The position numbers were made by a program, and so were the translations under genes. This document shows, piece after piece, positions 50,201 through 61,387 of a DNA stretch of 64,000 nucleotides. The stretch's first letter is position 1. Each line of letters begins with the position of its first letter. The notes under the pieces were generated by a model. The model ran no database searches. It worked only from the letters and a program-made list of their open reading frames with translations, and was not told the origin of the DNA. The DNA is from Argopecten irradians (Eukaryota > Mollusca > Bivalvia > Pectinida > Pectinidae): contig NC_091134.1 in NCBI RefSeq assembly GCF_041381155.1, forward strand, positions 53,579,944 through 53,643,943. The letters are read 5' to 3'.

Positions 50201-53200
50201 AGTAGAGACAATTAACCGGCAAGCTAATAAACTATAGCTCGGGATAAAGGAGTTTAAACTTTACTGAATAAGTTTTCCTTATAAAGATATATGGGTGAAA
50301 ATAGGATATAGAATAGCAGGCCTTTCAAGCAATATATATGGTTAATTTAAGACAAAGCAACCAGCATATTTTGATTCCCACAATTATAGTTCAAATTCAA
50401 TACATGTACAAATATTACAGTACACTACCCAAATATATCTCAAAAATGTGAATGTGATTTCTTGCAAAGTTGTAAGAAGATATAGAGAAATAAAAGAGGA
50501 GTTTCATTTGTGGACATGCATGGTTATTTAGGCATTTCTTTTGTATGCAAGCTGGAGGAAAATTGAATTTTTTCAACAAAGTCCCAAACTAAATGTCATT
50601 CATAATAAAAATCTATTTATATACTATCATGTGACCCATCACCTATCACCATCTTACAACCATACTAACCTCTCTTTGTTTCCTTTCCTCTTCTTTACGC
50701 CTCTCTTCGTATAATTTGACCTTTTCCCGAGGGTTGAGGTCATGGACGGATGGTGGACGTCGTCGCCGTGGTGAATTTGGACTGGGCTGTCTCATCGGTG
50801 TTCCACTATAAGAGTTTGGCATCATACGACTGCCAGGTTTCGACATGCGGTTAGCATAAATATTTTTCATCTCTAATTCCTTCATTTTTTCCTGAAATTG
50901 AGATAGGATGTAATTATATACCTCAAACACTAAAATAGAACAATTCTATGGTAACACACATGTATTACATCTGATAGGTCACCAGTACTACAAATCTTTG
51001 CTAGTATGATGGTCAATATCATCCACTTTTATATTAGAAATACATTCCATTGAACTTTATTGAAAGAAATGGTAGTTAACCAAAAACATAAAATAAAATA
51101 CAATATATGAATAACAGATCTTGTTGCCATTTGCAATGACCTTGAGCTTCAATTCGAATGTAGATCTGACAGTGTATAGAAACTTGTGCCTTTATCAGAC
51201 TAATGACCCTTACCCTGGCTCTAAAGGCTATCATTGCTAGTTCACCTACCTTTAGCTGCCTTTCAAGACGTTCATTTTCCTCCCTTAGAACGTCCATTTG
51301 TTTCTTTGCATCTCGTGTTCTTGCCATTTCAATGCCGAGCTCATGACGATGGTTTTTTGATAAGTTGTTGACATGTCTTTCTAAATCCTGAAAATTGGAA
51401 ACCATATTTTTGTTAATGGATTGATTTAGTTGCATTGTCTCATTTGCCATTTGGACCTTCGTTCATTTTTGTAAAACTTGACCGCTGAGATTTTCTCAAT
51501 CTTTATAGACAATGCATTGTTTGAGATTTTTCTTGTCTTAGAGATGTTTTAATACAAATGAACCAAGAATGGCCCAACATTATTCACTAATATTGCCTTC
51601 AGCGTGACTATAACAACGGAGGAGGATGGTTATAAAATACCTTGATTAATTGGGCAGTATGAGATAGCAAAAATTGACAAGTGTGATTATATTACAAAAT
51701 TGCTGAATCTTTTGTATTCTGGCATTGCCTTTATTCCAAGTTTAATTATTCATTCTACAGATCCGTCCATATCCTAGTTCACCCCACAAATTACCACATA
51801 ACACCTTAATGCCCCAGCCCATTTAATGTCCTAGTCCCTTTCATCCAAACCCCTTATTCTGATTCCTTGCAACACATACCCTCCACATAGCCTCTTTATG
51901 TCCAGCCTCTTTCACCCAAACCTCCTTATCCTGACCAATTTCATCATATCCCCTGCACATATCACCTTGAGCCCCTTTTACCCAAACCTCCTTATCCTGA
52001 CTCCTTCCATCTTATCCCTTCCACATATCACCTTGAGCCCCTTTTACCCAAACCTCCTTATTCTCACCCCTTTCATCCTATCCCTTACACATAGCCCCTT
52101 TATGTCCAGCCCCTTTCACCCAAACCCTCTTATCCTGACCCCTTCCATCCTATCCCCTTCACATAGCCCCTTTATGTCCAGCCCCTTTCACCCAAACCCC
52201 CTTATCCTGACCCCTTCCATCCTATCCTCTGCACATAGCCCCTTTATGTCCAGCCCCTTTCACCCAAACCCCCTTATCCTGACCCCTTCCATCCTATCCC
52301 CTTCACATAGCCCCTTTATGTCCAGCCCCTTTCACCCAAACCCCCTATCCTGACCCCTTCCATCCTATCCCTGCACATAGCCCCTTTATGTCCAGCCCCT
52401 TTCACCCAAACCCCCTTATCCTGACCCCTTCCATCCTATCCTCTGCACATAGCCCCTTTATGTCCAGCCCCTTTCACCCAAACCCCCTATCCTGACCCCT
52501 TCCATCCTATCCCTCATAGATGTCCAGCCCTTTCACCCAACCCCCTTCCGATCCTATAGCCCCTATGCCCTTCACCAACCCCTTATGCCTTCATCCTAGC
52601 CCCTTTATGTCCAGCCCCTTTCACACCCAAACCCCTTATCCTGACCCCTTCCATCCTATCCTCTGCACATAGCCCCTTTATGTCCAGCCCCTTTCACCAA
52701 ATCCCCTTATCCTGACCCCTTCCATCCCTCCACCTGACACCTTTACCTAACTTGTTCTGTATGACAAACACCAATAAATCATAGTAGATAACAGCCTACA
52801 TGAATTTATGTATTATATATACATAACGTTATGAGGTGTGTATTGATTATCCTGATAGAGAACATCTTAAGCTCCCATGAGGATATTGCTGTTTGTTACA
52901 ACGAGATAAACAAAGCTCCGTAACTAATAGATCTCATCAGAACACTGCAACAGACCGTCATAAAACGCCTCCCGTTCACTTTTTGCGAGGATAATAGTAC
53001 CTTTAATATTTTAATTTTATGATACATATGAAAGGGAATTTACAATAGGCAGGTAATGCAAGCAGGAAATCCACATGTATCTTACAATTACAATAACTTT
53101 TACTTCCTGCTATTAAATGAGGAATTACTGAGAACAATTATGTTCCAATCAAATATCTTGTTATAAACAACATTCCTTTGGTATCTCTTCATATTTCTTC

Positions 53201-56200
53201 TCCAATTTTGATATTGGTGCAATTTCTTTATGCCTTTCAATATGACATCATCATATATTTAATATCTAGAACTATCTCAAATAGGGTCCTAGACCGTCCT
53301 ACTACCACCCACCAACTCCAACTGCTTATTATATTGCCCTAAACTTCCTGAAATCAAAATGAAGGAAATTCGTTGTGAAAGCATTACAAAAGATAAGGAA
53401 GGTTTCTAAAATTTTGTCCTTTTACTCTATCATGCCTTCCTAAGTAGAACTTAAAGGGACAATTCGCTCAGGCTAATTCTTTTACATACCAAGAAGGACT
53501 GAATTGTCCCTTTAAGACCTTAAGGCCTACTCACCTTGATCTTAACTTCCTTTTCTTCAATGTCAATCTCGGCCTTCTTTACTTTAGTTTGAAGCTCATC
53601 TCTTTCTAATAAATCATTTTCATCCACTAATTTCTTATACTTTTTTCATTTTTCACTTTTTCAAGTTCGTCCTCTGCATCTCGTAGGTACCTATCAGTTC
53701 TCTCATATTTTTCTTTTGTTTTCTTTAACTGTTCACGCATTGCTCGAGTTTCATTGCTATGTTTTTGCATGATCTGTGGCAAATCACTCTCCCGATCCTC
53801 GAATCTGTTCAGTGCCTTTTCCTGCCTATACTGAGTCTTCTTTAATAACTTGTTTTCCTCCTTCATGTCCTCAATCTGCTTAAGGAGGTCCTCCATATTA
53901 TTTCTAAGTTCATTAATTCGGAGTTTGCGTGCTGATAAAACACGTTGTACGACAGGGTCAACCCTTGGTGTAACTTGGCTGGTTGACCGCTGTTTTCCTC
54001 GTCCCCTACCTCTGCCTCGTCCACGACTGTCATCTTTCCTTGGAGCTGTTAATGAAAAAAAAAAAAAAAAATGTTTAATCATTCATTTGCATGTATTATA
54101 AATTATGCTTTTAGAGTTTTTCTTCACAAAGAAAAAGGGTTTGCAGAAAGCTACTAAAATAATCTAACACTAAAAGAAAAATTTTTGAAAGAAAAATTGA
54201 TTGTTTCAGTCTAAAACCAAAATATTATTCAAATAAAATTGCTAACATACTCAACTATCAGAACATGTATTTATAAAATCCAAAAACAATAAATTTGTCA
54301 ACACAAAACACTGCATCTTCAACAGGCATTATTTTTTTTAAGCAAACAATGATTTCAAAGGTCTAGCTCAGCAATGAAGTTTTACTTTACATTATCATTG
54401 TTACAAGAATGCAATCAATTCTGTCTCTTGTGCCTCCTGGCGTTTCTCCAGCATTCATTCTTACAATATCTGATACTATAGTAATGTATTCAGATAATTA
54501 CATTGATTGGCTTTACATTTAAGCACAATGTACTCAACATATCACATGGTTTTTTTTATTAATTAATATTTGACCAAAATTAGGTACTGGACATAAATCC
54601 CAACTAATCAACTCAAAACCAAAGCTCAATGATGGCCATGACCTTAAGTCCTTAAACACCTACAACTTTAACATTATTGAAAACTTAATATTTTAAGACA
54701 ATGGTCCATATTTGTTTTCTATAACAGCTACAGTCACTTAAGGATGTATTAGATCTTGGAAATAGTGGACAGGTGGAGGAGTAACCAGAGGAAAACCATA
54801 ACATAGCAACTGCTTTACAAGGCTTTCGATTCCACCACCCAGCAATTAAAGGAGTTTGATTTTGAAGATATTTTAATCAAACAATCAAGACGGATTCACT
54901 ATATAGATCAAATTATAGAAGTGTATACAATGACTGCTTGGTGCTTTATCTTATAATTCTAAGCAAGCCTTACATGATCACAAATGACCTTTCCAAACTC
55001 TGATTGCCTTACCTGTTATATCAAGTACCACAATAAATCTGTGTACTAAACAAGGTAAACAATCTGACTCCTTACACAACAATGTGCTTAATTGATTGTG
55101 GTTAATTAAATGTAAATAACATAAAATACCTTCCATCACCACCGGTTTACTTAAATAATAGATGATAAACAGGCCAGCCTTGCTGTAAGCCCTGACTGAT
55201 ATTACAAATCAAAACAATGTCTACAGAACATCAAGTTATGTCAACATCACTGACTGTTAGTGACATGACATATCTCCTTGGGAAAATCTATATACAGCAT
55301 GAACAGTTTCAGTATATGCTAACTTTAATATACCGTTATGGGATTTTTTTCTGACCAACCTGGACTCTCGTGTGCTTGATATAATTTTTTTAAGCCTCTT
55401 GCACAAAAATGAATGAAAGTTCCTGCCACTTGATTTAGCAAAACTTTTGTACATGTATACCACCTTGATAAAAAAATACTCCTTCTGCTCTGTACTTTCT
55501 AATTCCTTGCCACCTATCTCTGTAATTCCTACGTTCCACATATCACCTCACTGTATGTTTATTTCTCCCTTACACCATAACAACACTATGGCATTGTGTC
55601 ATTTTCTCATTTTCAACACATGCATATTTTTAAACAGTTTAGTACATGTATTTTGATAACAGAAAATAGCCATCATTGCTTCATTATTTCAAATACATCC
55701 CAAAAAGTTCTCACCAAAATCATTCCAAACTACAATCTTCATTTACCCTTCAGGTAAGCTAATGATATAGTTTTGAGTACATGCCTGTACAAGAAAAACA
55801 TGAGATAAAATCTGGATCTATGAAGAGTAAAAGTATAGAAAAGGAACTATTAGAAAATTCTCACCATATTGAAGTCCCATATTGCTCGCCAACTTGAACA
55901 TAACCACACTTCACATGTATTGGTATATGGCTCCGACTTTAACACTTATGTGTAACTAGCACTTATAATATTTCAACTCAAGTTCCAAACCTATATAGTC
56001 CTTCATCATAAACATTAAAACCCCACCATCAACCGTTGTAAATCACGAATTCTCACAAAATCAACAAATTATTCCTATTGTACTGAAGAGGACTTTTGGA
56101 ATAGTTTTGGAGCTAAGACCTAGCATCTTTTCCATACCTAACATCATGCAGAACTTCAATAGAACAGCTTGTTAAACTTCCAAACAGGTTCCCAGTAAAC

Positions 56201-59200
56201 TGTTCAATATAATGTTTAAATGTAGACTACAGTTTGTACACAAGATCACATGAATGCTACCTTGTCAGACAGCGGCTTATAACTAGTAGGGATCCTTCTC
56301 GTTACAAAGATAAATGTCAACTATACGAAAAAGGATTATATACATACATAACGCGATGCGGATTGACAAAAAGGAGTTTGTTCTCTTATCCCCAATACAC
56401 AGTTAAGGACTAAGGGTATAGATAGACTGATCAGAGAACATTTAAAAGTCTCCGTGTTCATAAAGGTTGATTAATCCCATAACAGTAGAGCACTGACATT
56501 CTCCGCGCTCACCTTTAAGGAATTACAGGTATGTGTACCATAGCAGTTTATCTCAATGGTAATTTGGAACACCTTCTAATGTTTACCTAGCAGTAATATA
56601 GTTTAATAGTGCTGGAACACTTTCTTTATATCTACATTATTGCAGGGGTTTCATTGTGATAGGAAACGTGTGCAAAAAATCAGTATGACTTAAAAGCTTA
56701 GCATTGTCAAGGACACTTTCACAAATCATAAAAGAAGCTATTTTTGGTTCAAATTTCACTAAAAGTTTTGATTTTTACATCCCATTACAAATGTCAGCAT
56801 GTGAATTTTATGAAAGTAATGTACCACCTATGGTTGCATCTTATAAAAATTATCAATTTACGATGCTGAATTCTTTTTACTAAAATTAGTATGTATGTAT
56901 TTCTAAATCTTTTATATATCATACTGTATCACTGTAAGATAGTTTCTGATATGCTCTAGCAAACAAGACACCATCATTCTTGTCTTGTAGAGGTTACATT
57001 ATAATTGTACTAAGAGTTAAACCCTGAACTTTTCATCAGACAGTCAATGGTTAAGGGCATGCAATAGTTGTTGTGACTATATTGTCTATGGAAGTTATTT
57101 CAGGCTGAAATTGATTACCATACAATGATAGAACACCAAGTAGAGCTAATCCTGTACATAATGTCAGTTACTCTCTCTAGACAATGTGCTACAAGTCTAT
57201 TGTCTGAATAGTTAATTTTTATAGATTCTATAACCAGATTGACCAAAATAGATTATGCCAGCTTTGTTTTGAAGATAGATTAATATTAGATTTACATTTA
57301 TGTAAAGGAAATCTTTCTATAATATAATCAATTCCCCATTTTTGAATCTATTTTATACAAATATCTGCCAAAGCAACACTATTCTTTTCCAATAGTCCAG
57401 ATGGAATAAATCCTCATGAAGCTCAATGAATCATCATGTCAATACATCACACTGACGCAGTGAAAAAAATTGAAATACTGTAATAAGTTAAAAGATAAAA
57501 GCTATACCAGTTGACATTACAAATGCATACACTGAATGTTTTTAACTTACCTCTAATGTAAATATGATTTAACTGCTCAAGGCGTAATTGGCAATGCATT
57601 TTCTCGTTATCATTGCATCATACTATACATGCAATTATGCTGTAAAATATCCTAGATTCACTTTTATTACAGGCATAAACATATGGAATATCTTTCACAA
57701 AAACTGAACATGCAGGTGTAATCATGCTGGATTATTTCACAAAAAGCTTAATTATGCATGTTGCTTGTAATGGATATACGCCACTGTAAATCTGGTCGTC
57801 CAATAACAGACCAAGATTCTGTAAGCAGATTGGTGTAAAATACAACAGCTTTGGTGAAATCAATGATAGGTAAGTGTAGCAATAGGTAATGGTACATTTT
57901 TTATTGGCCATACACAGGAACATGGGCAAAGATTGGTCAAATTTGTTCTCTGCTGAGATATTGTAAATCTACTTGAACAACAGTACAAAGTTTATGGCCT
58001 CCAAAACATATGCCAAGTGATTAAATCTATAGATCTGTCTGAGGCTCCATAATAAAAAAACTTAGTACAATTACAGTTTTTGTCTAAAAAATCTGAATCA
58101 ATACCATCTATACTGTTGTAGGAGAAAACCATTTAAGATGTCAGAATTTTTATATGCTCTTCTACTACAAAGGTACCTATACGATTTCCAGTTTTGGTCA
58201 ACTGTCCCTACGCTTTGTTATATATCTATACGCTATATACAGCTGGGGTCATGCTAATCTCTGGTATTAGATATGATGACAGTACTGTTTGTGGACCTTA
58301 ATAAAAGTTCTCAGAGATACCAATATAGTTTGCTTTAACCAGTAACGTTTCTTATTTTAAAATTAAATCACTCCAAGATCGCTAAAGTATTTGTTTACAT
58401 TTCTGTATAGCAATAACATTTCCAGTATGTATATACATTATCATATCACACTAGGATGTTACACATCAATCATTTCATAATGTAAACATGTCATCACTCC
58501 TAAATCAATCTCTTACTAATTTTAGTCAGTGTTATCGTTATGACAGAGCAAAGGAGTCCTATAGAAGTAGTCTGTAGATCAACACCCATAACAGGAGAAA
58601 AAAAATAGGAGAAAAATTTATGAGTGAAGCATATTAATAACTTAACAAGATGACAAACCCAATTATCAATCTATAAGAATGTACACTAGTCGTCATTTTT
58701 TTTGAAGAAAGGGTTTCTAAACCATTACCAGTACATGTAAATAAACCACAACATCCTCTTCAATACCTGGTAACCATTTTAACTAGAACACTCATTTTCA
58801 CCAAACCTGGACTAAAAGATATTTCATAAAGTATTGTATTACTGTCAATGTAGTATGGTTGATATGATGTTATTGTGTTAAACATTAGTTCCTTTTTTAC
58901 TATGACAAAGCACAGATGTTGTAGATGCAAGTATATGCACATGCTTTAATTTGTTCTAACCTGCACAGATACATCACATATTCAATACAGTTTACATTCT
59001 ATGTGTACAGTACCCATGTAAGTTTCACTAAATTTGCAGCAAGTGATGGAAAAAACAGCACAACCCCATGATAGAATACTTACAAGCCTTTTTCCCTAAA
59101 TAAATTTCGTCTGAAATTTTAATTGCATCATTAGGTTATGAGAAATTCTACCCTTTGGTTTTTAAACACTACTACAAATTTTAAAAGTGAGAAATGTTTC

Positions 59201-59530
59201 ATTACATTTGTGGACAAAAATAAATGGAAACAAATAGAAAAAAATCTGTAGGATAATTCAGATGCAACTCAAAAGAAAATGAAAACTAAGTACAAGTAGC
59301 TGATATATTATGCAATTACACTAAAACAAGAAGATAAAAGAAAGAGTAATTTTAGCTTTGGAGCAATGTGTATCAACTGAATAGACTAACTATCTTGTAG
59401 TTTTGATACCTGTTGTTTTGCGAGTGCGGTTCAAAGATTCTGTGCGTCGAGCTGGTTTTTCGTCTTCACTGTCGAATGTATCATCACTGTAATCATAGTC
59501 ATCATCATCTTCTGCTGCTCGATAACTCAT
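40117..59530 (-). CDS. LCA5: Lebercilin (LCA5) homologue, six coding exons
   Basis: Lebercilin is a coiled-coil protein of the ciliary base and axoneme that works with intraflagellar transport; human LCA5 mutations cause Leber congenital amaurosis. Coding exons are 59530-59410, 54045-53535, 51387-51250, 50891-50670, 44095-43472 and 41232-40117 (complement), all with GT-AG junctions. They encode about 910 residues (human ~697). The lebercilin core is clear: VVQRVLSARKLRINELR, QYRQEKALNRFED and MKNIYANRM. So are C-terminal motifs: LLLAKLKDIDEG, LMADLFGN and the end DDDIEEVIL. The start is MSYRAAEDDDDYDY with an acidic N-terminus. Two features are odd: exon 53535-54045 needs one extra base in a T6 run to stay open, and the last exon has a ~120-residue Glu/Arg-rich helix. 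Upstream untranslated exon(s) exist but were not placed. Confidence 0.92.
41233..43471 (-). other. lca5 intron, nothing further recognised
   Basis: AT-rich intron between coding exons 5 and 6. No gene or repeat stands out. Confidence 0.6.
43472..44095 (-). CDS. LCA5: lca5 exon 5
   Basis: 624 nt, phase 0, acceptor tgactgacag, donor cag/gtgatg. It encodes a low-complexity, Ser/Lys-rich linker (KRASKSKPPAYRGG ... SAGETLQ). It has no domain I recognise, but stays open for 208 codons and joins in phase to both neighbours. Confidence 0.8.
44273..44429. mobile_element. Large palindrome (foldback/MITE-like) in an lca5 intron
   Basis: Two arms of ~75 nt mirror each other around 44351. 'taagcattgatgtca...ttttttaattttatc' pairs with 'gataaaattaaaaaat...tgacatcaatactta', and the centre is GAATCCGCTTAGCGGATTC. 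A few mismatches and small loops interrupt it. No ORF. The DNA just right of it (44500-44700, with GTGACGTCAC and TTTCGCGCCAT) shares motifs with the element at 60.9 kb. Confidence 0.7.
45824..45985. repeat. 67-bp minisatellite, ~2.4 copies
   Basis: CCAGAAACCACTGGAC starts recur at 45824, 45891 and 45958, with 'gcctctaagggaatatttgc' between. Confidence 0.85.
46313..47622 (+). mobile_element. Pearl-type element, family A, complete copy in an lca5 intron
   Basis: Starts ACAAGAGATCCCAGAGGGATC and continues with the GCGCCCACCAAAGATTGATC head. About seven core repeats of ~155 bp follow (46430-47515, one partly collapsed near 47325-47350), then an ACGG microsatellite (47528-47578) and the 28-nt hairpin (47595-47622, TAGCCCACCATC/GATGGTGGGCTA). 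Cores contain 'aaaatccaagatggctacct'. This is the best full-length family A reference in the window. It lies antisense to lca5. Confidence 0.82.
48551..49103 (-). mobile_element. Possible truncated pogo-like DNA transposon
   Basis: On the - strand a terminus-like TACCGTATTTT (49103-49093) leads into a GC-rich block (GGCGCCGGGCGCGGG). At 48805 a CpG-rich ORF with a good ATG context starts MADGAFDRYFRFVADGKYRQ, followed by EHTIKCLKM. 'HTI.FKLK'-type starts occur in BrkDBD/pogo-type transposases, but the resemblance covers only a few residues and the frame decays after ~30 codons. It could instead be a chance ORF. Confidence 0.3.
50670..50891 (-). CDS. LCA5: lca5 exon 4
   Basis: 222 nt, phase 0, acceptor caatttcag, donor gag/gttagt. 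It encodes EKMKELEMKNIYANRMSKPG, the lebercilin 'IYxNR' signature, then a Pro/Ser/Arg linker and EERRKEEERKQRE. Confidence 0.88.
51250..51387 (-). CDS. LCA5: lca5 exon 3
   Basis: 138 nt, phase 0 on both sides, acceptor aattttcag, donor aag/gtaggt. It encodes DLERHVNNLSKNHRHELG and on to ENERLERQLK, a continuation of the coiled coil. Confidence 0.88.
51770..52740. repeat. 72-bp minisatellite in an lca5 intron, G-rich on the transcribed-RNA sense
   Basis: About a dozen copies of a 72-bp unit containing 'cccctttatgtccagcccct', 'ttcacccaaaccccctt' and 'cctgaccccttccatcctat'. The period is a multiple of three, so the + strand stays open for 151 codons without being a gene. The first units are more diverged. 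A stretch at 52510-52610 has many small deletions. In the lca5 sense direction each unit has several GGGG/GGG runs. Confidence 0.88.
53535..54045 (-). CDS. LCA5: lca5 exon 2, lebercilin core, with apparent frameshift
   Basis: 511 nt with acceptor cattaacag and donor aag/gtgagt. It encodes an Arg/Gly-rich start (SRGRGRGRGRGK), then the conserved lebercilin coiled coil (VLSARKLRINELR ... QYRQEKALNRFE). The frame stops early at SIRN (about 53627). Adding one base to the T6 run at 53642-53647 opens it through KKLVDENDLLERDEL to the donor, in phase 0 with the next exon. A one-base sequence error in the homopolymer is the simplest explanation; a real null allele is possible. Confidence 0.88.
54046..59409 (-). 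other. lca5 first coding intron, nothing further recognised
   Basis: 5.4 kb of AT-rich intron. A short stretch at 54766-54795 (aggtggaggag...agaggaaaacc) loosely resembles the reverse complement of the SINE central domain at 63.4 kb, too weak to call. No other feature was seen. Confidence 0.55.
59410..59530 (-). CDS. LCA5: lca5 coding exon 1
   Basis: ATG at 59530 (complement) with the acidic start MSYRAAEDDDDYDYSDDTF, ending RTRKTT plus one base; donor acag/gtatc. The exon extends upstream as 5' UTR to an acceptor (attttcag) with first base 59618, so at least one non-coding exon lies further upstream. Confidence 0.85.
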
Positions 59531-59618
59531 CTTGCTGATTTTACACAACTTTCACTCAAATTAATATCTATTCAATTTTTGAATCAAACACCTTTTACAT
59601 ATCTTGCACTGGAGGTAC

Positions 59619-60555
59619 CTGAAAATATAATTTAACAAGACTTTCAATTTATGAACTACAAAAGTGTAAATTGATTTTATTCTAACAGTAACAAGTGTCA
59701 CCTTTGTATTGAAATCATGGTTAGTAGCTTCGATGGTATAGCTTTGGATGACTGATGGAAGATGGTCATCGTCATAATGGAGTGAAGGCAGGCTAGCCTA
59801 TGATTATTATTGGTTAGCTATTTGTTTATTTATGACAAGTTAAATTATCTACACTTAAAATTTGTAGTTTTGCAGCATCATAAAAACTACAAGGATAAAA
59901 CTTGTGGAGTAGACTAAACAATGAAAGATCGAAGGTTATTCTTCTGTGACTTAATCATGCATTAATTTCCTTGCTTTTACATATTTATACAATAAAACAA
60001 ACTCAGTTGTGGTGCATTGATATCTTAGCCAATAGTTTAGTTTGGTCAATAACTGTCACTTTTAAAATTTCCTGCAAAAAGGTTGTGTACGACTTCATAA
60101 TAATTGATGTACAATTCTTTCAGGCTATGTAAAAATAACCATAGACTTCTCGGCAATGAAATTGAGTGTAACATAGTTTTATTATTACATCGCATTATTG
60201 GTTAATGAGATGTGATGTAAACAATTACAGATCAGCTGCATTATTTGATACGGCGTTCCAGCTATCCACTACTCTTCTGACAAAACTTTGTATCACAAGT
60301 GTCTTTGTCGTTTCTTGTAACAATGTTGAACTAACTAAGCATTTCATTTGATTCCAAAGTTTTTTTTGTCTGTCTTATTCTTTTGCAATGCTGTATACTA
60401 GCATGTGATGGATTCACATGACTTTATCAAAGTTACCAATTCATACTAGCAGCTCCTAAATTTAATCTCCTGTGAAAATAAGGAATTCATTGGGAATATC
60501 ACTGACACTGTGACACAATGAGAAATTTAAAAAAACATTCATTTTTGTTTATTAT
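59619..60555. other. lca5 upstream region, no coding exon seen
   Basis: AT-rich sequence upstream of the lca5 acceptor at 59619-59621. It must contain intron and possibly the first untranslated exon. No promoter could be placed. Confidence 0.4.
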
Positions 60556-61030
60556 AAGAGCGAAGCTCTTTCGACTTGCGAAGCGCGTTGGAAATCGAAG
60601 CTCTGTTCCGGTAACATGTATGTAAGCAAAAGTACATATTGAGATAAATGAGGCTGCATGCATGGATGGCTAAAAATTTTTCGTACTTCCGGTTTAACCT
60701 GTTCTGGTTGTGCAATTCCAGTACTGCCCTCTCCAGTAAATATATCTTTAATTAATGCATATGCATAACAGGAGTAATTAAAAATTTGTATTATTTTTTA
60801 AAATGATAATTATAACACTTTGAAAATTAAAAGCTATGGAATGCAGTCAAAATATCCACCAAGCCAAGATGAGCACAAAGAATCCTGACGTCACATATCA
60901 TCAACAAATGGCGCGAAATCATAGTATTCACATATGCGGCACTCTAGGCCTTGCATGGACACGGATAAATCCGAATCTTTGAGTTCATTTCTTTGAGTTT
61001 ATGCTAGACAATTACTATATCATATACTTC

Positions 61031-61160
61031 TGTAGCGGGATTGAACTGGTTCGATCATCAATGACCAGGTAGCTCAGTTGGTAGAGCACTCATCTTGTAT
61101 TCGGAGGATCCCAGGTTCGAATCCCGGTCTGGCCGCTACATTTTCTCCTTTCCTGTTACA
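61031..61160 (+). repeat. Left LTR-like repeat
   Basis: Starts TGTAGCGG and ends TGTTACA. It contains a tRNA-like sequence at 61063-61134 and a closing CCGCTACATTTTCTCC. Confidence 0.6.
61063..61134 (+). tRNA. tRNA-like sequence (anticodon position TGT), within the LTR-like repeat
   Basis: The 72 nt have the tRNA layout: a 7-bp acceptor (GACCAGG/TCTGGCC, imperfect), a GCTC/GAGC D-stem with the A-box TAGCTCAGTTGGTAGAGCA, and a T-arm with the B-box GGTTCGAATCC. The anticodon stem is poorly paired. Position suggests Thr (TGT). It lies in a repeat with an identical neighbour structure, so it is better read as a tRNA-derived mobile sequence than as a working tRNA gene. Confidence 0.4.
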
Positions 61161-61253
61161 GAATTGGTGCCCAACTAAATAACCCATGGTGGTGGTGTTT
61201 GGAAGGGTCTCGTATGCCTTTGAGGGCAAAGACTTCAAGAAAGGAGGGAGGAG
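61161..61253 (+). other. TRIM internal region: primer-binding-like site and polypurine tract
   Basis: GAATTGGTGCCCAAC follows the left repeat at once. AAAGGAGGGAGGAG (61240-61253) directly precedes the right repeat. The 93 bases between are non-coding. Confidence 0.55.
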
Positions 61254-61387
61254 TGTAGCGGGATTGAACTGGGTCGATCATCGGTGACCAGGTAGCTCAG
61301 ATGGTAGAGCACTCGGCTAGTGTTCGGAGGGTCCCGGGTTCGAATCCCGGTCTGGCCGCTACATTTTCTCCTCTCCTGTTAAACTTT
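61254..61387 (+). repeat. Right LTR-like repeat
   Basis: TGTAGCGGGATTGAACTGGG through CCGCTACATTTTCTCCTCTC and TGTTAA. It is ~90% identical to 61031-61160; most differences are A in the left copy and G here. The terminal CA is altered. Confidence 0.58.
61286..61357 (+). tRNA. tRNA-like sequence (anticodon position AGT), within the LTR-like repeat
   Basis: Same 72-nt layout as 61063-61134, with a better T-stem (CCGGG/CCCGG) and AGT in the anticodon loop (Thr-like). The anticodon stem has G-U pairs and a mismatch. A functional tRNA-Thr cannot be excluded, but the repeated context argues for a tRNA-derived element. Confidence 0.42.

Larger units (their letters stand above)
61031..61387 (+). mobile_element. 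TRIM-like miniature LTR element with tRNA-like LTRs
   Basis: Two ~130-bp direct repeats (61031-61160 and 61254-~61387) begin TGTAGCGGGATTGAACTGG and the first ends CTGTTACA (TG...CA). They flank a 93-bp centre with no ORF. Just inside the left repeat is TTGGTGCCCAAC, close to the classical tRNA-Lys-type primer-binding site. Just before the right repeat is the polypurine run AAAGGAGGGAGGAG. Each repeat carries a 72-nt tRNA-like block. The flanks acttc/acttt may be a 5-bp target duplication with one change. The repeats differ at ~12 positions, so the insertion is not recent. An alternative is two tandem tRNA-derived SINE units. Confidence 0.6.

Noticed and set aside
51898-52353. 151-codon ORF of 24-residue repeats
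   Set aside because: The 72-bp minisatellite has a period divisible by three; it lies antisense in an lca5 intron.
54766-54795. Antisense SINE remnant
   Set aside because: Only ~25 bases loosely resemble the SINE central domain; not enough to call.
61063-61357. Two functional tRNA-Thr genes
   Set aside because: Poor anticodon stems, different anticodons within otherwise shared 130-bp repeats, and flanking TG...CA, primer-site and polypurine features favour a mobile element. Kept as tRNA-like features with low confidence.
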